Positions 43,961-55,238 of a DNA stretch of 61,575 bases are shown here, piece by piece; position 1 is the first letter of the stretch, and the number at the start of each line of letters is the position of its first letter. Source of the DNA: Dyella sp. ASV21 (GTDB taxonomy: Bacteria > Pseudomonadota > Gammaproteobacteria > Xanthomonadales > Rhodanobacteraceae); contig NZ_JAELTT010000023.1 of the NCBI RefSeq assembly GCF_016428975.1, forward strand, positions 1-61,575. Direction: 5' to 3'. Under the pieces are notes generated by a model. It did not search any database, was not told the origin of the DNA, and worked only from the letters and a program-made list of their open reading frames with translations. Made by a program: the position numbers and the translations under genes.

Positions 43961-44296
43961 TTAGGCGCTGCGGCGACGTATATGCGCCACATTGCCACGC
44001 ATGCTGGCAGGCAACCGTGTCAGCGCATCTTCCATGGCTTGATGCAAGGAGGCGTCAAGACGTTGAATCCGGCCCGCCGGGGAGGGGGCGGCCCGGCTCT
44101 CCGCCGCCACCGCCAGCCAGGCCAGCCAGCGCGCCAGGCGACCACGCTCGGTGGCATCCAGCGTCGCCAGGGCGGCGCGGGTAGCGAAAGCCGCCTGACG
44201 CGCACCGGCCTGGCCGCGCTCAAGCCACGCCGCCAGCGCTCGCTGGGCGAGACGGTAGGCCGGACTCAGGTTAAGTTCTGCGACAGTGGTGGACAT
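43961..44296 (-). CDS. small unknown protein divergent from a TetR regulator
   Basis: A 111-residue Ala/Arg/Leu-rich helical protein (AYRLAQRALAAWLERGQAGARQ, RGRLARWLAWLAVAAESR). No signal peptide or known motif. The body is basic and may form a helical bundle. It diverges from the TetR-family gene at 44395 with 98 bases between starts that hold a candidate operator, so it may be that regulator's target. I do not recognise the family. Confidence 0.6.
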   Translation of the reverse strand: MSTTVAELNLSPAYRLAQRALAAWLERGQAGARQAAFATRAALATLDATERGRLARWLAWLAVAAESRAAPSPAGRIQRLDASLHQAMEDALTRLPASMRGNVAHIRRRSA

Positions 44297-44325
44297 AGGG
44301 AAAGCCGTGTATCGTGGCCATGGAA

Positions 44326-44363
44326 AATAACTAAACCGACGCGTATACTAAACGCGTGTTATT
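44326..44363. promoter_or_regulatory. candidate TetR operator
   Basis: Within the divergent intergenic region there is an inverted repeat AATAAC (44326-44331) and GTTATT (44358-44363) enclosing two copies of ACGCGT (44339-44344 and 44352-44357) 7 bases apart. Symmetric sites of this kind between a TetR gene and its divergent neighbour are typical operators. Binding is inferred. Confidence 0.45.
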
Positions 44364-44394
44364 CGTTTGTGAAGCCAATTCTTAAGGTAAAGCC

Positions 44395-45045
44395 ATGAGC
44401 ACGATCCCGCAGACCAAACCTCAGGGGCCTGGCCGTCCCAAGGACATGGAGAAGCGTGCGGCGATCCTGGAGGCCGCCAAGGCCCTGTTCATCCGCAACG
44501 CCTTCGCTGGCACCAGCATGGACGCCGTCGCGGCCGAGGCCGGGGTGTCCAAGCTCACCGTCTATAGCCATTTCGGCGACAAGGACAACCTGTTCCGCGA
44601 GGTCATTCGTGCCCGTATCCAGGATCTGATGCCGGAAGACACCTACCAGTACGTGCCCGACGAGAACATCCGTGACACGCTGGAGCGCATTGCGCTGCAC
44701 CACGTGCGCCTGGACTGCGACGTGCAGAACGTAGGCACCTTCCGCGCCATCCTCAGTGACTGCCGCCAGGGCAACCCTCGCTACGGCCGACTGCTGTGGG
44801 AGGAAGGCCCGGATCGCACCCACGGTCTGATGAAACGCCTGCTGCAAACGGCCGTTGACGACGGCAAGCTGGATATCCCCAATGTGGCGCGTGCCGCCGG
44901 CCAGTTCATTTCGCTGATCAAGGGCGAAATGTTGCTGCGCCGCATGTTTGGCTGCGAAGAGTGCGCCCAGTCCTACGCCGCGGAGCTGGAAGAAACCGCC
45001 CGCGATGGCGTGGACATGTTCCTGCGCGCCTACCTGCGCCGCTGA
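44395..45045 (+). CDS. TetR/AcrR family regulator
   Basis: A 216-residue repressor. N-terminal HTH at about residues 25-65 (ILEAAKALFIRNAFAGTSMDAVAAEAGVSKLTVYSHFGDKDNLFREVI) is canonical; the C-terminal ligand/dimer domain is the AcrR/TetR_C type ending FLRAYLRR and has the cysteine-bearing segment LLRRMFGCEECAQSYA. The ligand is unknown. Ribosome site AAGG 7 bases before the ATG. Likely controls itself and the divergent 111-residue gene, and possibly the nearby pcm-tolC operon by analogy with efflux regulators. Confidence 0.93.
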   Translation: MSTIPQTKPQGPGRPKDMEKRAAILEAAKALFIRNAFAGTSMDAVAAEAGVSKLTVYSHFGDKDNLFREVIRARIQDLMPEDTYQYVPDENIRDTLERIALHHVRLDCDVQNVGTFRAILSDCRQGNPRYGRLLWEEGPDRTHGLMKRLLQTAVDDGKLDIPNVARAAGQFISLIKGEMLLRRMFGCEECAQSYAAELEETARDGVDMFLRAYLRR

Positions 45046-45107
45046 CCCGCCGCTGGAACCCCGCCGCACTCGCGGCTGGCCCCGCTTCGTGCTCAAATAG
45101 GCCCCTT

Positions 45108-47207
<2,100 letters not shown>

Positions 47208-47228
47208 TGCGCTGGCGCTCTGAGTGCC

Positions 47229-47255
47229 GCCCGCGGAGCGCAACGCTCCGCGGGC
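47229..47255 (+). terminator. terminator-like hairpin after thiC
   Basis: GCCCGCGGAGCG (47229-47240) pairs perfectly with CGCTCCGCGGGC (47244-47255), CAA loop. No T-run follows, so it may be a weak or Rho-assisted terminator. Confidence 0.55.
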
Positions 47256-47375
47256 TATGCGCGGGTGGATAGCCATCCGCGAACGTGAACCGTTCACACG
47301 GGTTTTCACCTGCGTTTCGCATGGTGCCTCCTACGGTGGTTGGCATTGCCCAGCCAGCCCGACAGGAGGCACGCC

Positions 47376-47966
47376 ATGGCACCAAAGCCATTCGTTTCCG
47401 ATATCGAAACCATCCGCAAACGCGCGCGCGAGCACATCGATCAGGGCGCGATCACCGCCGGCTACACCGCCGACCGCAAGACCGTCATCAAGCTGCTCAA
47501 CGAAGCACTCGCCACCGAAATCGTCTGCGTGCTGCGTTACAAGTACCACTACTTCATGGCCAAAGGCATTCACGCCAAAAGCGTGGCCGCGGAGTTCCTT
47601 GAGCATGCCAACGAAGAGCAGGGGCACGCCGACCTGATCGCGCAGCGCATCACCCAGCTCGACGGCACACCCAACTTCTCGCCCGAGGGCCTGCTCAGCC
47701 GCAGTCACGCCGATTACGTGGAAGGCGAAGACTTGGTCGACATGATCAAGGAAGACCTGGTGGCCGAACGCATCGCCATCGACAGCTATCGCGAGATCAT
47801 CCAGTACCTGGGCACCGCCGACCCCACCACGCGGCGCCTGATGGAAGGGATTCTTGCCATGGAAGAGGAGCATGCGGAAGACCTTGCCACCCTGCTGGAC
47901 GAGCTGGGCAAGAAGGGCGAGCCCGCCAAGCCGCGACCGGCAAAGAAGAAGCCCGGCAAAGGTTGA
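47376..47966 (+). CDS. bacterioferritin-like ferritin-superfamily protein
   Basis: A 196-residue ferritin-like four-helix protein. The di-iron ligands of bacterioferritin are all present: Glu48 (LATEIVCVLRYKYHYF), Glu81 and His84 (NEEQGHAD), a Glu in DLVAERIAIDSYREI, and Glu/His in AMEEEHAEDL. A Lys/Pro-rich tail (KPRPAKKKPGKG) is unusual for the family. I chose ATG 47376 because GGAGG lies 7 bases upstream; a longer frame reads from 47340. It should store or detoxify iron; heme ligation is unknown. Confidence 0.9.
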   Translation: MAPKPFVSDIETIRKRAREHIDQGAITAGYTADRKTVIKLLNEALATEIVCVLRYKYHYFMAKGIHAKSVAAEFLEHANEEQGHADLIAQRITQLDGTPNFSPEGLLSRSHADYVEGEDLVDMIKEDLVAERIAIDSYREIIQYLGTADPTTRRLMEGILAMEEEHAEDLATLLDELGKKGEPAKPRPAKKKPGKG

Positions 47967-48045
47967 GGCTACGAACGGGGACTAAGTCATCCGTACGGCC
48001 GCTGCGGCGTTAACTGGCCAATACGTCGTCCATGGGAGAGGCATC

Positions 48046-48237
48046 ATGCCGATGTCCAGCCAAGCAGCCCGAACGGGCCACGCGATACTGCGGGCCGTAC
48101 TGATCGTGCTGTCGATCGTGGTGTTGGCGGTCTGTGTGCTGATGTGGTGGGTAACCCAGTTCGAAGCCGCGCAGCCGATGGCCAGCAGGGACGGCGCTAC
48201 GCCCTCGGTGCAGGCCGAAGCGGCCTCCACCCCGTAG
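48046..48237 (+). CDS. small single-pass membrane protein
   Basis: 63 residues with ribosome site GGGAGAGG. One hydrophobic segment (VLIVLSIVVLAVCVLMWWV) follows a basic N-terminus (QAARTGHAILR), giving N-in topology; a short Ala/Ser tail follows. I do not recognise a family. It lies between the bacterioferritin-like gene and the convergent ppa. Confidence 0.6.
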   Translation: MPMSSQAARTGHAILRAVLIVLSIVVLAVCVLMWWVTQFEAAQPMASRDGATPSVQAEAASTP

Positions 48238-48244
48238 AACGCGC

Positions 48245-48280
48245 AAAAAAAAGCGCGCCCTCAAGGGGCGCGCTTTTTTT
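48245..48280. terminator. bidirectional rho-independent terminator before ppa end
   Basis: GCGCGCCC (48253-48260) pairs with GGGCGCGC (48266-48273), flanked by A8 and T7 so that it works on both strands. It separates the small membrane-protein gene from convergent ppa. Confidence 0.92.
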
Positions 48281-48291
48281 CGATGCGTCGA

Positions 48292-48831
48292 TCAGGCCTT
48301 CTTGTCAGCCTGGTAACGCTCGATGCCGGCAATGATCTCGGCCTTGGCTTCGTCGGCGCCGACCCAGCCTTCCACCTTGACCCACTTGCCCTTCTCCAGG
48401 TCCTTGTAGTGCTCGAAGAAGTGGCCGATGCGCTCCAGCCAGTGGCCGGAGACCGACTTGATGTCCTTGATGTGGGCGTAGCCAGCGAAGATCTTCTCCA
48501 CCGGCACCACCACCAGCTTCTCGTCGCTGCCGGCCTCGTCGGTCATCTTGAGCATACCGACCGGATGGCAGCGAATCACCGCGCCCGGTACCAGCGGCAG
48601 CGGCAGGATCACCAGCGCGTCCAGCGGATCGCCATCGCCGCCCAGGGTACCCGGCACATAGCCGTAGTTGCACGGATAGCGCATCGGCGTGGACAGGATG
48701 CGGTCGACGAAGATCGCCCCGCTTTCCTTCTCCACCTCGTACTTGACGGGCTCGGCATCCTTGGGGATTTCGATGATGACGTTGATTTCGTCCGGAACCT
48801 TGCGGCCGGCGGGAACGAGGTGCAGACCCAT
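48292..48831 (-). CDS. ppa: soluble inorganic pyrophosphatase
   Basis: A 179-residue family I pyrophosphatase. Signature DGDPLD with the catalytic metal-binding aspartates, YPCNYGYVPGTLGGDGDPLDALVI, and EINVIIEIPKDAEPVKYEVE. It hydrolyses PPi to phosphate in the cytoplasm. ATG 48831 has AAGGAA upstream. Its role overlaps that of hppA 3.3 kb away. Confidence 0.97.
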   Translation of the reverse strand: MGLHLVPAGRKVPDEINVIIEIPKDAEPVKYEVEKESGAIFVDRILSTPMRYPCNYGYVPGTLGGDGDPLDALVILPLPLVPGAVIRCHPVGMLKMTDEAGSDEKLVVVPVEKIFAGYAHIKDIKSVSGHWLERIGHFFEHYKDLEKGKWVKVEGWVGADEAKAEIIAGIERYQADKKA

Positions 48832-48957
48832 GGGCGTTTCCTTCAGCGTAGTCAAAAGCAAAGACCTACAAGGATACGGCAAAAGGGGGGGGCATCGCAG
48901 CCGCTGGTGGCGCCTCCGGGCGGCCAATTCAGCCGCGAGCGTGGCGCCTAGGGTGGC

Positions 48958-49794
48958 TTAGGGTTGGTAGGGGCGCTCGCGTAACCACTTGGTGGCAATC
49001 CATTTTTCGCCCTTGATGACGGGGAGGCCCGCATGCAGCGAGCTGTCATCGCCGGTTTCGTAGGCGAAATAGACGGCCGAACCGCGCAGGGCGGTGACAG
49101 TGAGTCCGATGCGAGGAAAGCCCGTGCCGCCGCCTTCCTCCGGCGTGTTGAGATACATCACCACGCTGGCGATGCGCTGGCCGCCGCGTGCGGTGACGGC
49201 GCTGAAACCCGGCTGCTCGGGGTTGAACCAGTCGAAATGCGGCTCGTACTCCTGGCCGGGCAGGTAGTGCAGGATCTGCAAACCCTCGCCATGGCTTACC
49301 GGCACCTGCAACAGATCGGCGATGCGTTGCTCGATGCGTTCCACCAGCGGCGTTTCGCCAATGCGAAAAAACATGCCCTGGCTGGTGCGCCGCTGATCCA
49401 CCTGATGGCGTCCATCCACGTCCACGGTCAGTGCGCGAGCCAGGCGTGGGCTTGCTTCACCGATGAGCTGGTCGCACTCCTCACCGGTTAACAGGCCTTC
49501 GAGTGTGCGCACGATCGGAGCGTCGGTGCTCATGGTGACCCGTACCGGGTGTTCACCCACCCATTGCAAGGGCGGTTCCGGGTGGCGCGTACGCGTGCCG
49601 GTGACGGCGCCCTTGGCCGCGGCGACGACGGTGGCGAGCGGCACGTTGAGCACGCGAGCCACCATCTGGCGACTTTGTTCGCCGCCGTAGCCGGCATCTT
49701 TCAGCAGGCGCAGCAGTTCGTGAAGGCTGTGGCCCGAGCGGGCGGTGGCGAGAATCCACTCGCGCAGTTCCGGGCGGATGGTGTGGTTGCTCAT
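48958..49794 (-). CDS. 2-oxoglutarate/Fe(II)-dependent prolyl 4-hydroxylase-like oxygenase
   Basis: A 278-residue protein. The C-terminal P4Hc domain (about residues 95-272) keeps the iron triad HxD...H (PHFDWF; SLHAGLPV) and the 2-oxoglutarate Lys (IKGEKWIATKW), with the typical YLPGQEYEPHFDWFNPE and VVMYLNTPEEGGGTGFP. The N-terminal 60 residues are helical (LHELLRLLKDAGYGGEQSRQMVARVL) and look like a DNA- or protein-binding helix-turn-helix. Substrate unknown; bacterial members hydroxylate EF-Tu or arginine/proline in peptides. Confidence 0.9.
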   Translation of the reverse strand: MSNHTIRPELREWILATARSGHSLHELLRLLKDAGYGGEQSRQMVARVLNVPLATVVAAAKGAVTGTRTRHPEPPLQWVGEHPVRVTMSTDAPIVRTLEGLLTGEECDQLIGEASPRLARALTVDVDGRHQVDQRRTSQGMFFRIGETPLVERIEQRIADLLQVPVSHGEGLQILHYLPGQEYEPHFDWFNPEQPGFSAVTARGGQRIASVVMYLNTPEEGGGTGFPRIGLTVTALRGSAVYFAYETGDDSSLHAGLPVIKGEKWIATKWLRERPYQP

Positions 49795-49808
49795 GACGTT
49801 CTATGGAA

Positions 49809-49832
49809 GTGCGCCGGCAACGGCCGGCGCAC
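49809..49832 (-). terminator. terminator-like hairpin after the prolyl oligopeptidase gene
   Basis: GTGCGCCGGC (49809-49818) pairs with GCCGGCGCAC (49823-49832), loop AACG. Not followed by a strong T-run. Confidence 0.5.
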
Positions 49833-49853
49833 CATGGTACGCATGCGGATGGC

Positions 49854-51971
49854 TTACTTCACGTGGTCCCACAGATAGGTGTAGCCCAGCGCACTCATAA
49901 AGGCCGCCTGCTTGTTGTCGGCCGCCGCGCCGTGTCCGCCTTCGATGTTCTCGTAGAAGCTGGCGTCGTAGCCCAGGCTTTGCAGCTTGGCGTACATCTT
50001 GCGCGCGTGCACCGGGCCCACGCGATCGTCGCGGGTGGAGGTGGTGAACAGCGCTGGGGGGTAGTGCTGCGCCGCCTTGGCGTTGGCGTAGGGCGAGAAG
50101 GTCTGGATCCAGCGCCATTCCTCCGGCTTGTCCGGGTCGCCGTACTCGGCGATCCATGAGGCACCGGCGGAAAGGTGCGTGTAGCGCTGCATATCGAGCA
50201 GGGCGACCTGGCTGACGATGGCGCCATAAAGTTGCGGATACAGCGTCAGCATATTGCCCATCAGCAAGCCGCCGTTGCTGCCGCCCATGGCGCCCAGGTG
50301 CTTGGGCGAGGTGATCTTGCGGGCGAACAGGTCTTCCGACACCGCGGCAAAATCCTCGTAGGCGCGCAGGCGATTGGCCTTCAGCGCGGCCTGGTGCCAG
50401 CGTGGGCCGTACTCACCGCCGCCACGGATATTGGCGATCACGTAAACGCCGCCCTTCTCCAGCCAGGCGCGGCCGACGTTGCCGCTATAGCTGGGCTGCA
50501 ATGAGATCTCGAAGCCGCCGTAGCCGTACTGCAAGGTGGGATTGGAACCATTGGCTTTGAGTTGTTTTGGCGCGATTTCGAAATAGGGCACACGAGTGCC
50601 GTCCTTGGACGTCGCAAAGTGCTGGCTCACAGCGTACTTGGAGGCGTCGAAGAAGCTCGGGCTGTGCTTGATGGCCTGTGCCTCGCCCTGGCCGAGGCTG
50701 CCGTAGTACAACGTAGTCGGTTGCAGGAAGCTGGTGACGGTAAGGAAGTAGTCATCGCTATCGTCGGCATCCACGCCCGCAGCGGCGATGGTGGCAAGCT
50801 GCGGCGCGCCGCCCAGTGGCTGGCGCCCCCACGCGCCGGGGCCTGGCGTAAGCACTTCCAGGCGGTTCACTACGTTGTCCATCACATTGAGGATCAGGTG
50901 ATGGCGGGTCCACGAATAGCCATCCAGGGCAGTGGTGTCGCTGGGCTCGAACAGCACGGTGAAGTCGCGCTTGCCCGCCATGAAGTCATCGAAGCGAGTC
51001 ACCAGCAGCGAGCCTGACTTGTAGGTCTTTCCACCGACGGCCCAGTCACTGCGCGGTTCCACCAACAGCCATTCGCGATGCACGTCGGTGTTGGCGTCGT
51101 TGGGCACATCGATCTTGGTGAGCGTGCCGTCCTTGCCGCGCACGAAGGTTTCGCTGTCGTAGAAGGCCAGCTGGCGCATGACGAAATCGCGCTCGAAGCC
51201 GGGCGTGAGATCGCGCATCGCGGAGACGCTCATGTCGTCTTTGTGCGCTTCGTACACGGTAGTGGCGCTGGCGAGCGGCATGCCGCGCTTCCACTCCTTG
51301 ACGATACGTGGATAGCTCGACGTGGTCATCGAACCCGGACCGAAATCAGTCGCGACATAGAGGTGATCCTGGTCCATCCAGTTCACCTGGGTCTTGGCTT
51401 CCGCCAAGGCGAAGCCATTGGCGACGAATTGTTTGTCGGCCAGATCGAACTCGCGCACTACGCTGGCATCGGCGCCGCCACGCGATAGCGACACCAGGCA
51501 GCGGCGATAGGCCGGCTTCAGGCAATCGGCGCCGTGCCACACCCAGTTCTCGCCCTCGGCCTTGGCGAGGGCATCGAGGTCGAGCACGGTTTCCCACTGC
51601 GGCTGGTCCTTGCGGTACTCGTCCAGCGTGGTGCGGCGCCATAGGCCGCGCGGGTGATCCTTGTCGCGCCAGAAGTTGTAGTAGCGATCACCGATCTTGC
51701 TGACCATCGGGATGCGTGCGGTGGAGTCCAGTACTTCGAGCAGGCGGGCATCAAGTTGCTTGAACTCGGCGCTGTCGGCGTACTTTTTTACCGTACTGGC
51801 GTTCTGCTGCTTGACCCAATCCAGCTGCTTGGCGCCATCGATTTGCTCGAGCCAGCGATGGGGGTCGTTGTTCGTCGCCGCGGCGGGCGTGAGGTTGTCG
51901 GAGGCGTGTGTCATGCCGCCTAGTGTGATGCCGAGCGTGAGCGCGAGCCAGCGTGAGGTCCTGGGGGGCAT
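49854..51971 (-). CDS. prolyl oligopeptidase family serine peptidase (S9)
   Basis: A 705-residue protein with signal peptide (MPPRTSRWLALTLGITLGG...THA), an N-terminal seven-blade propeller region and a C-terminal alpha/beta hydrolase. Catalytic residues: Ser565 in GGSNGG, Asp648 in TRDDRVG, His680 in EGGHGAA. These spacings match porcine prolyl oligopeptidase (554/641/680). A cleaved signal peptide places it in the periplasm, where it would cut short proline-containing peptides. The ATG 51971 follows AAGGAAG. Confidence 0.92.
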   Translation of the reverse strand: MPPRTSRWLALTLGITLGGMTHASDNLTPAAATNNDPHRWLEQIDGAKQLDWVKQQNASTVKKYADSAEFKQLDARLLEVLDSTARIPMVSKIGDRYYNFWRDKDHPRGLWRRTTLDEYRKDQPQWETVLDLDALAKAEGENWVWHGADCLKPAYRRCLVSLSRGGADASVVREFDLADKQFVANGFALAEAKTQVNWMDQDHLYVATDFGPGSMTTSSYPRIVKEWKRGMPLASATTVYEAHKDDMSVSAMRDLTPGFERDFVMRQLAFYDSETFVRGKDGTLTKIDVPNDANTDVHREWLLVEPRSDWAVGGKTYKSGSLLVTRFDDFMAGKRDFTVLFEPSDTTALDGYSWTRHHLILNVMDNVVNRLEVLTPGPGAWGRQPLGGAPQLATIAAAGVDADDSDDYFLTVTSFLQPTTLYYGSLGQGEAQAIKHSPSFFDASKYAVSQHFATSKDGTRVPYFEIAPKQLKANGSNPTLQYGYGGFEISLQPSYSGNVGRAWLEKGGVYVIANIRGGGEYGPRWHQAALKANRLRAYEDFAAVSEDLFARKITSPKHLGAMGGSNGGLLMGNMLTLYPQLYGAIVSQVALLDMQRYTHLSAGASWIAEYGDPDKPEEWRWIQTFSPYANAKAAQHYPPALFTTSTRDDRVGPVHARKMYAKLQSLGYDASFYENIEGGHGAAADNKQAAFMSALGYTYLWDHVK

Positions 51972-52093
51972 GGCAACTCTTCCTTGCGTGATGAGGCGTG
52001 AAGGGCTCAGTGTGCAGGCGCGTCGACACGCGGTCGTGTGGCTAACGTTGGGTATCCCGATCGTCGCTCCGGCGCTGGCCGGAACGACGGGAC

Positions 52094-52125
52094 ACCGGCC
52101 CCACTTGCCTGGAAGTGGGGCCGGT
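52094..52125. repeat. 13-bp hairpin between hppA and the S9 peptidase gene
   Basis: ACCGGCCCCACTT (52094-52106) pairs perfectly with AAGTGGGGCCGGT (52113-52125), loop GCCTGG. No T-run, so a weak terminator of hppA or an mRNA stabiliser is possible. Confidence 0.55.
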
Positions 52126-52143
52126 ACATCGCCCAAGCATGGC

Positions 52144-54192
52144 CTACAGCAGCGGGATAAGCAGCAGCGCCACGATGTTGATGATCTTGATCAGCGGGTT
52201 CACGGCAGGGCCCGCGGTGTCCTTGTATGGATCGCCCACGGTGTCGCCGGTGACGGCCGCCTTGTGCGCGTCCGAACCCTTGCCGCCGAAGTGATCGTCT
52301 TCGATGTATTTCTTGGCATTGTCCCAGGCGCCGCCGCCGGTGGTCATGGAAATCGCCACGAACAGGCCGGTGACAATGGTGCCGATCAGCACGCCACCCA
52401 GTGCTTGCGCACCCGCTTCCGTGCCGCCCAGCCACTTGAAGCCGAACAGCACGGCGACAGGCACCAATACGGGAAGCAGCGAGGGAACCAGCATCTCCTT
52501 GATCGCCGACTTGGTGAGCAGGTCAACCGCGCGCGAGTAATCGGGCTTGGTGGTGCCCTCCATGATGCCGTGGATCTCGCGGAACTGGCGGCGCACTTCC
52601 TCTACCACCGCGCCGGCCGCACGGCCCACCGCCTCCATCGCCATGGCGCCGAAGAGATATGGGATCAGGCCGCCGATGAGCAGGCCAATGATGACGTACG
52701 GGTTGGACAGGTCGAACCGGAAGTCGGTGAGATTGAGGTGCTGATTGAGGTTGTGCGTGTAGTCGGCGAACAGCACCAGCGCAGCCAAGCCCGCCGAACC
52801 GATGGCGTAGCCCTTGGTCACCGCTTTGGTGGTGTTGCCCACGGCATCCAGTGGATCGGTGACGCGACGCACTTCAGCCGGCAATTCGGCCATTTCGGCG
52901 ATGCCGCCGGCGTTGTCGGTGATGGGACCGTAGGCATCCAGGGCCACGATCATGCCGGTCATGCTGAGCATCGCCGTGGCGGCGATGGCAATGCCGTACA
53001 AACCGGCCAGGTGATAAGCACCCCAGATCGCTGCGCACACCGCGAGCACGGGCAGGGCGGTGGATTTCATCGACACGCCGATGCCTGCGATGATGTTGGT
53101 GGCGTGGCCGGTGGTGGACGCCTGCGCCACGTGCCGCACCGGGCTGTATTCGGTAGCGGTGTAGTACTCGGTGATCACCACCATGGCGCCGGTCAGCACC
53201 AGGCCGATCAGGGCGCAGCCGTAGATGTTGCCTACGCCGTACGCCGAGTCGCCCATCAGTTGGTTGGTGATGGGCCAGAATGCGATGGCGGCCAGCACCG
53301 CGGAAACGGCCACGCCCGCGTACAGCGCATTCATGATCTTGGGGCCGCGAGCCTTCACGAAGAAGGTGCCGATGACCGAGGCCACAATCGAGGCACCCCC
53401 CAGCACCAGCGGGAACAGCACGCCATTACTGCCCGTCTGTTCGGCCAGCACGCCGCCCAGCAGCATGGTGGCGATCAGGGTGACCGCGTAGGTCTCGAAC
53501 AGGTCGGCGGCCATGCCGGCGCAGTCGCCCACGTTGTCGCCCACGTTGTCGGCGATCACCGCCGGGTTGCGTGGATCGTCTTCGGGAATCCCTGCTTCCA
53601 CCTTGCCGACCAGGTCCGCGCCCACGTCCGCGCCCTTGGTGAAAATGCCGCCGCCCAGTCGGGCGAAGATCGAGATCAACGAGGAGCCGAAGGCCAGGCC
53701 GACCAGTGCATGCAGCGCATGCATGGTCTCGTAGCCCATGTGCATGAGCGCTACGTAATAGCCGGTGACACCCAGCAGGGCCAGACCTACCACCAGCATG
53801 CCGGTGATGGCGCCGCCGCGAAAGGCAACGTTGAGGGCTGCGCCAAGGCCGTCACGTGCGGCCTCTGCGGTGCGGACGTTGGCGCGCACCGAAACATTCA
53901 TGCCGATGTAGCCGGTGGCACCCGAAAGGATCGCACCTATGGCAAAGCCGACGGCCGTGCCCCAGTCCAGTGCAACGCCGACCACCAGGAACAACACCAC
54001 GCCGACGCCGCCAATCGTGGTGTACTGGCGATTGAGATATGCCTTTGCGCCCTCCTGGATCGCGGCAGCGATCTCCTGCATGCGCGCGTTGCCCGGCGAT
54101 TTTGCCAAGACCCAGCGCACGGACAGTGCGCCGTAGAGAACCGCCAGGACCGCACATGCCAGCACGATCCACAAGCCATACTGCTGCAGCAT
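52144..54192 (-). CDS. hppA: membrane-bound proton-pumping pyrophosphatase, predicted K+-independent type
   Basis: 682 residues with about 16 membrane helices. Catalytic motif [24 protein letters not shown] and [34 protein letters not shown] [10 protein letters not shown]. The diagnostic site GNTTKA has Lys456 where K+-dependent pumps have Ala; this, with Thr459, marks the K+-independent H+-pump. It uses PPi to build a proton gradient. ATG 54192 follows GGGGAGG. Preceding gene on the same strand: none closer than the RcnB-like gene. Confidence 0.96.
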   Translation of the reverse strand: MLQQYGLWIVLACAVLAVLYGALSVRWVLAKSPGNARMQEIAAAIQEGAKAYLNRQYTTIGGVGVVLFLVVGVALDWGTAVGFAIGAILSGATGYIGMNVSVRANVRTAEAARDGLGAALNVAFRGGAITGMLVVGLALLGVTGYYVALMHMGYETMHALHALVGLAFGSSLISIFARLGGGIFTKGADVGADLVGKVEAGIPEDDPRNPAVIADNVGDNVGDCAGMAADLFETYAVTLIATMLLGGVLAEQTGSNGVLFPLVLGGASIVASVIGTFFVKARGPKIMNALYAGVAVSAVLAAIAFWPITNQLMGDSAYGVGNIYGCALIGLVLTGAMVVITEYYTATEYSPVRHVAQASTTGHATNIIAGIGVSMKSTALPVLAVCAAIWGAYHLAGLYGIAIAATAMLSMTGMIVALDAYGPITDNAGGIAEMAELPAEVRRVTDPLDAVGNTTKAVTKGYAIGSAGLAALVLFADYTHNLNQHLNLTDFRFDLSNPYVIIGLLIGGLIPYLFGAMAMEAVGRAAGAVVEEVRRQFREIHGIMEGTTKPDYSRAVDLLTKSAIKEMLVPSLLPVLVPVAVLFGFKWLGGTEAGAQALGGVLIGTIVTGLFVAISMTTGGGAWDNAKKYIEDDHFGGKGSDAHKAAVTGDTVGDPYKDTAGPAVNPLIKIINIVALLLIPLL

Positions 54193-54345
54193 CGGAGCCT
54201 CCCCATGAGTGGTAACCACATCGCCGGAGCCCGCTATCGGTACCCCGACACAGCGGCCGCCCTTGCGGGCGGTCTGGGTGGAGTATAGGCAGAGGTTCAC
54301 GACAGTCGTGTTGTGCGGCGCAGCGGGTGGCGATCACCGCGCACC

Positions 54346-54375
54346 AAAAAGGCGGCGCCAGGGGCGCCGCCTTTG
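54346..54375 (-). terminator. rho-independent terminator of the RcnB-like gene
   Basis: GGCGGCGCC (54351-54359) pairs with GGCGCCGCC (54363-54371); on the minus strand T5 follows. Confidence 0.75.
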
Positions 54376-54396
54376 GAGGAAAACCTTCGGACTGGC

Positions 54397-54783
54397 TTAG
54401 CGAATCACCATATCCAGGATGACGTTGTCGCCAATCGACACCAGCAGGTAGTTGTTGTCGCTGCGCACCCAACGATAGCCGTAGGGCGGGGGTGCCAGGC
54501 GGTAGCCGCGGTAGTCGTTCACGATGTACATCGGGCCGTCGTAGCGGTAGCCGCGCTGCCAGTGCGGGCGGCCGTAATAGCTGCGGTCGCTGTAGTAGCG
54601 GCGCTGCCAGTACTCGTGGCGATCACGGTCACGATACCCGTCGCCCCGGTCTTGTCCGCGGTCCCGCTCATAGTGACCGTCTCGATCATGCCCACGGTCG
54701 TGGTCGTGCCACGGATCGGCCAGGGTCGCGCCGCTGCCGGCGATCAAGGCGAGCGTTGCAAGCACGCGGGTAAGGGTGTTCAT
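54397..54783 (-). CDS. RcnB-like periplasmic protein
   Basis: A 128-residue protein with signal peptide (MNTLTRVLATLALIAGSGATLA|DP) and a histidine/aspartate-rich mature start (WHDHDRGHDRDGHYERDRG) that could bind metal, followed by Arg/Tyr-rich sequence and the RcnB end YGYRWVRSDNNYLLVSIGDNVILDMVI. RcnB helps nickel and cobalt homeostasis in E. coli; metal specificity here is inferred. Ribosome site GGAGAGG. Followed by its own terminator. Confidence 0.82.
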   Translation of the reverse strand: MNTLTRVLATLALIAGSGATLADPWHDHDRGHDRDGHYERDRGQDRGDGYRDRDRHEYWQRRYYSDRSYYGRPHWQRGYRYDGPMYIVNDYRGYRLAPPPYGYRWVRSDNNYLLVSIGDNVILDMVIR

Positions 54784-54911
54784 CGCGGACCTCTCCATAC
54801 GCTGGACACGCCACGAAGCGTGTTTGACCAGGCGAGCAAATCGTAGAAATCTGCGTCTGAACGGTGATGCGCTATGCGAGGTACGTCCTACATGGCTTTC
54901 AGGTATCACTC

Positions 54912-55238
54912 ATGCGCGGCATAACGGGCATTCAGGCAAAAAGGGCGGGGCGGCAGTTTCTGCGAGCCATCGTGGTCATGGCGGGCGCGTTGCTGCCGCT
55001 CTCTGCCGGGGTGTCCCGGTCCCCTGCTTGGGACAGCGGCGCCATGCCACGGGTGCCGTCGGCGCAGACCGGCGCGGCGGCTATGGATGGGCTTTCCTAC
55101 ACCGTCTATCGCAGAACCCTGCTCAACACCGAGGTGCGGGTGCAGCAGGATGTCCACGTGCATCTCACCCGAGGTTGCCGGGGGCGGCGGCCGCTCCATT
55201 CGATGGATGAGTTGGTCTTTCGCCCCGGACTCGCGTGA
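54912..55238 (+). CDS. weakly supported exported hypothetical protein
   Basis: A 108-residue frame from ATG 54912. The start resembles a signal peptide (FLRAIVVMAGALLPLSAG) and codon third positions look coding. The middle (MDGLSYTVYRRTLLNTEVRVQQDVHVHL) is plausible but the Arg-rich tail is not, which could indicate a frameshift. No recognised family. Confidence 0.35.
   Translation: MRGITGIQAKRAGRQFLRAIVVMAGALLPLSAGVSRSPAWDSGAMPRVPSAQTGAAAMDGLSYTVYRRTLLNTEVRVQQDVHVHLTRGCRGRRPLHSMDELVFRPGLA

Noticed and set aside
51697-54288. An 863-codon open frame on the plus strand
   Set aside because: Antisense to hppA and the S9 peptidase; His/Gly/Ala-rich, no family features.
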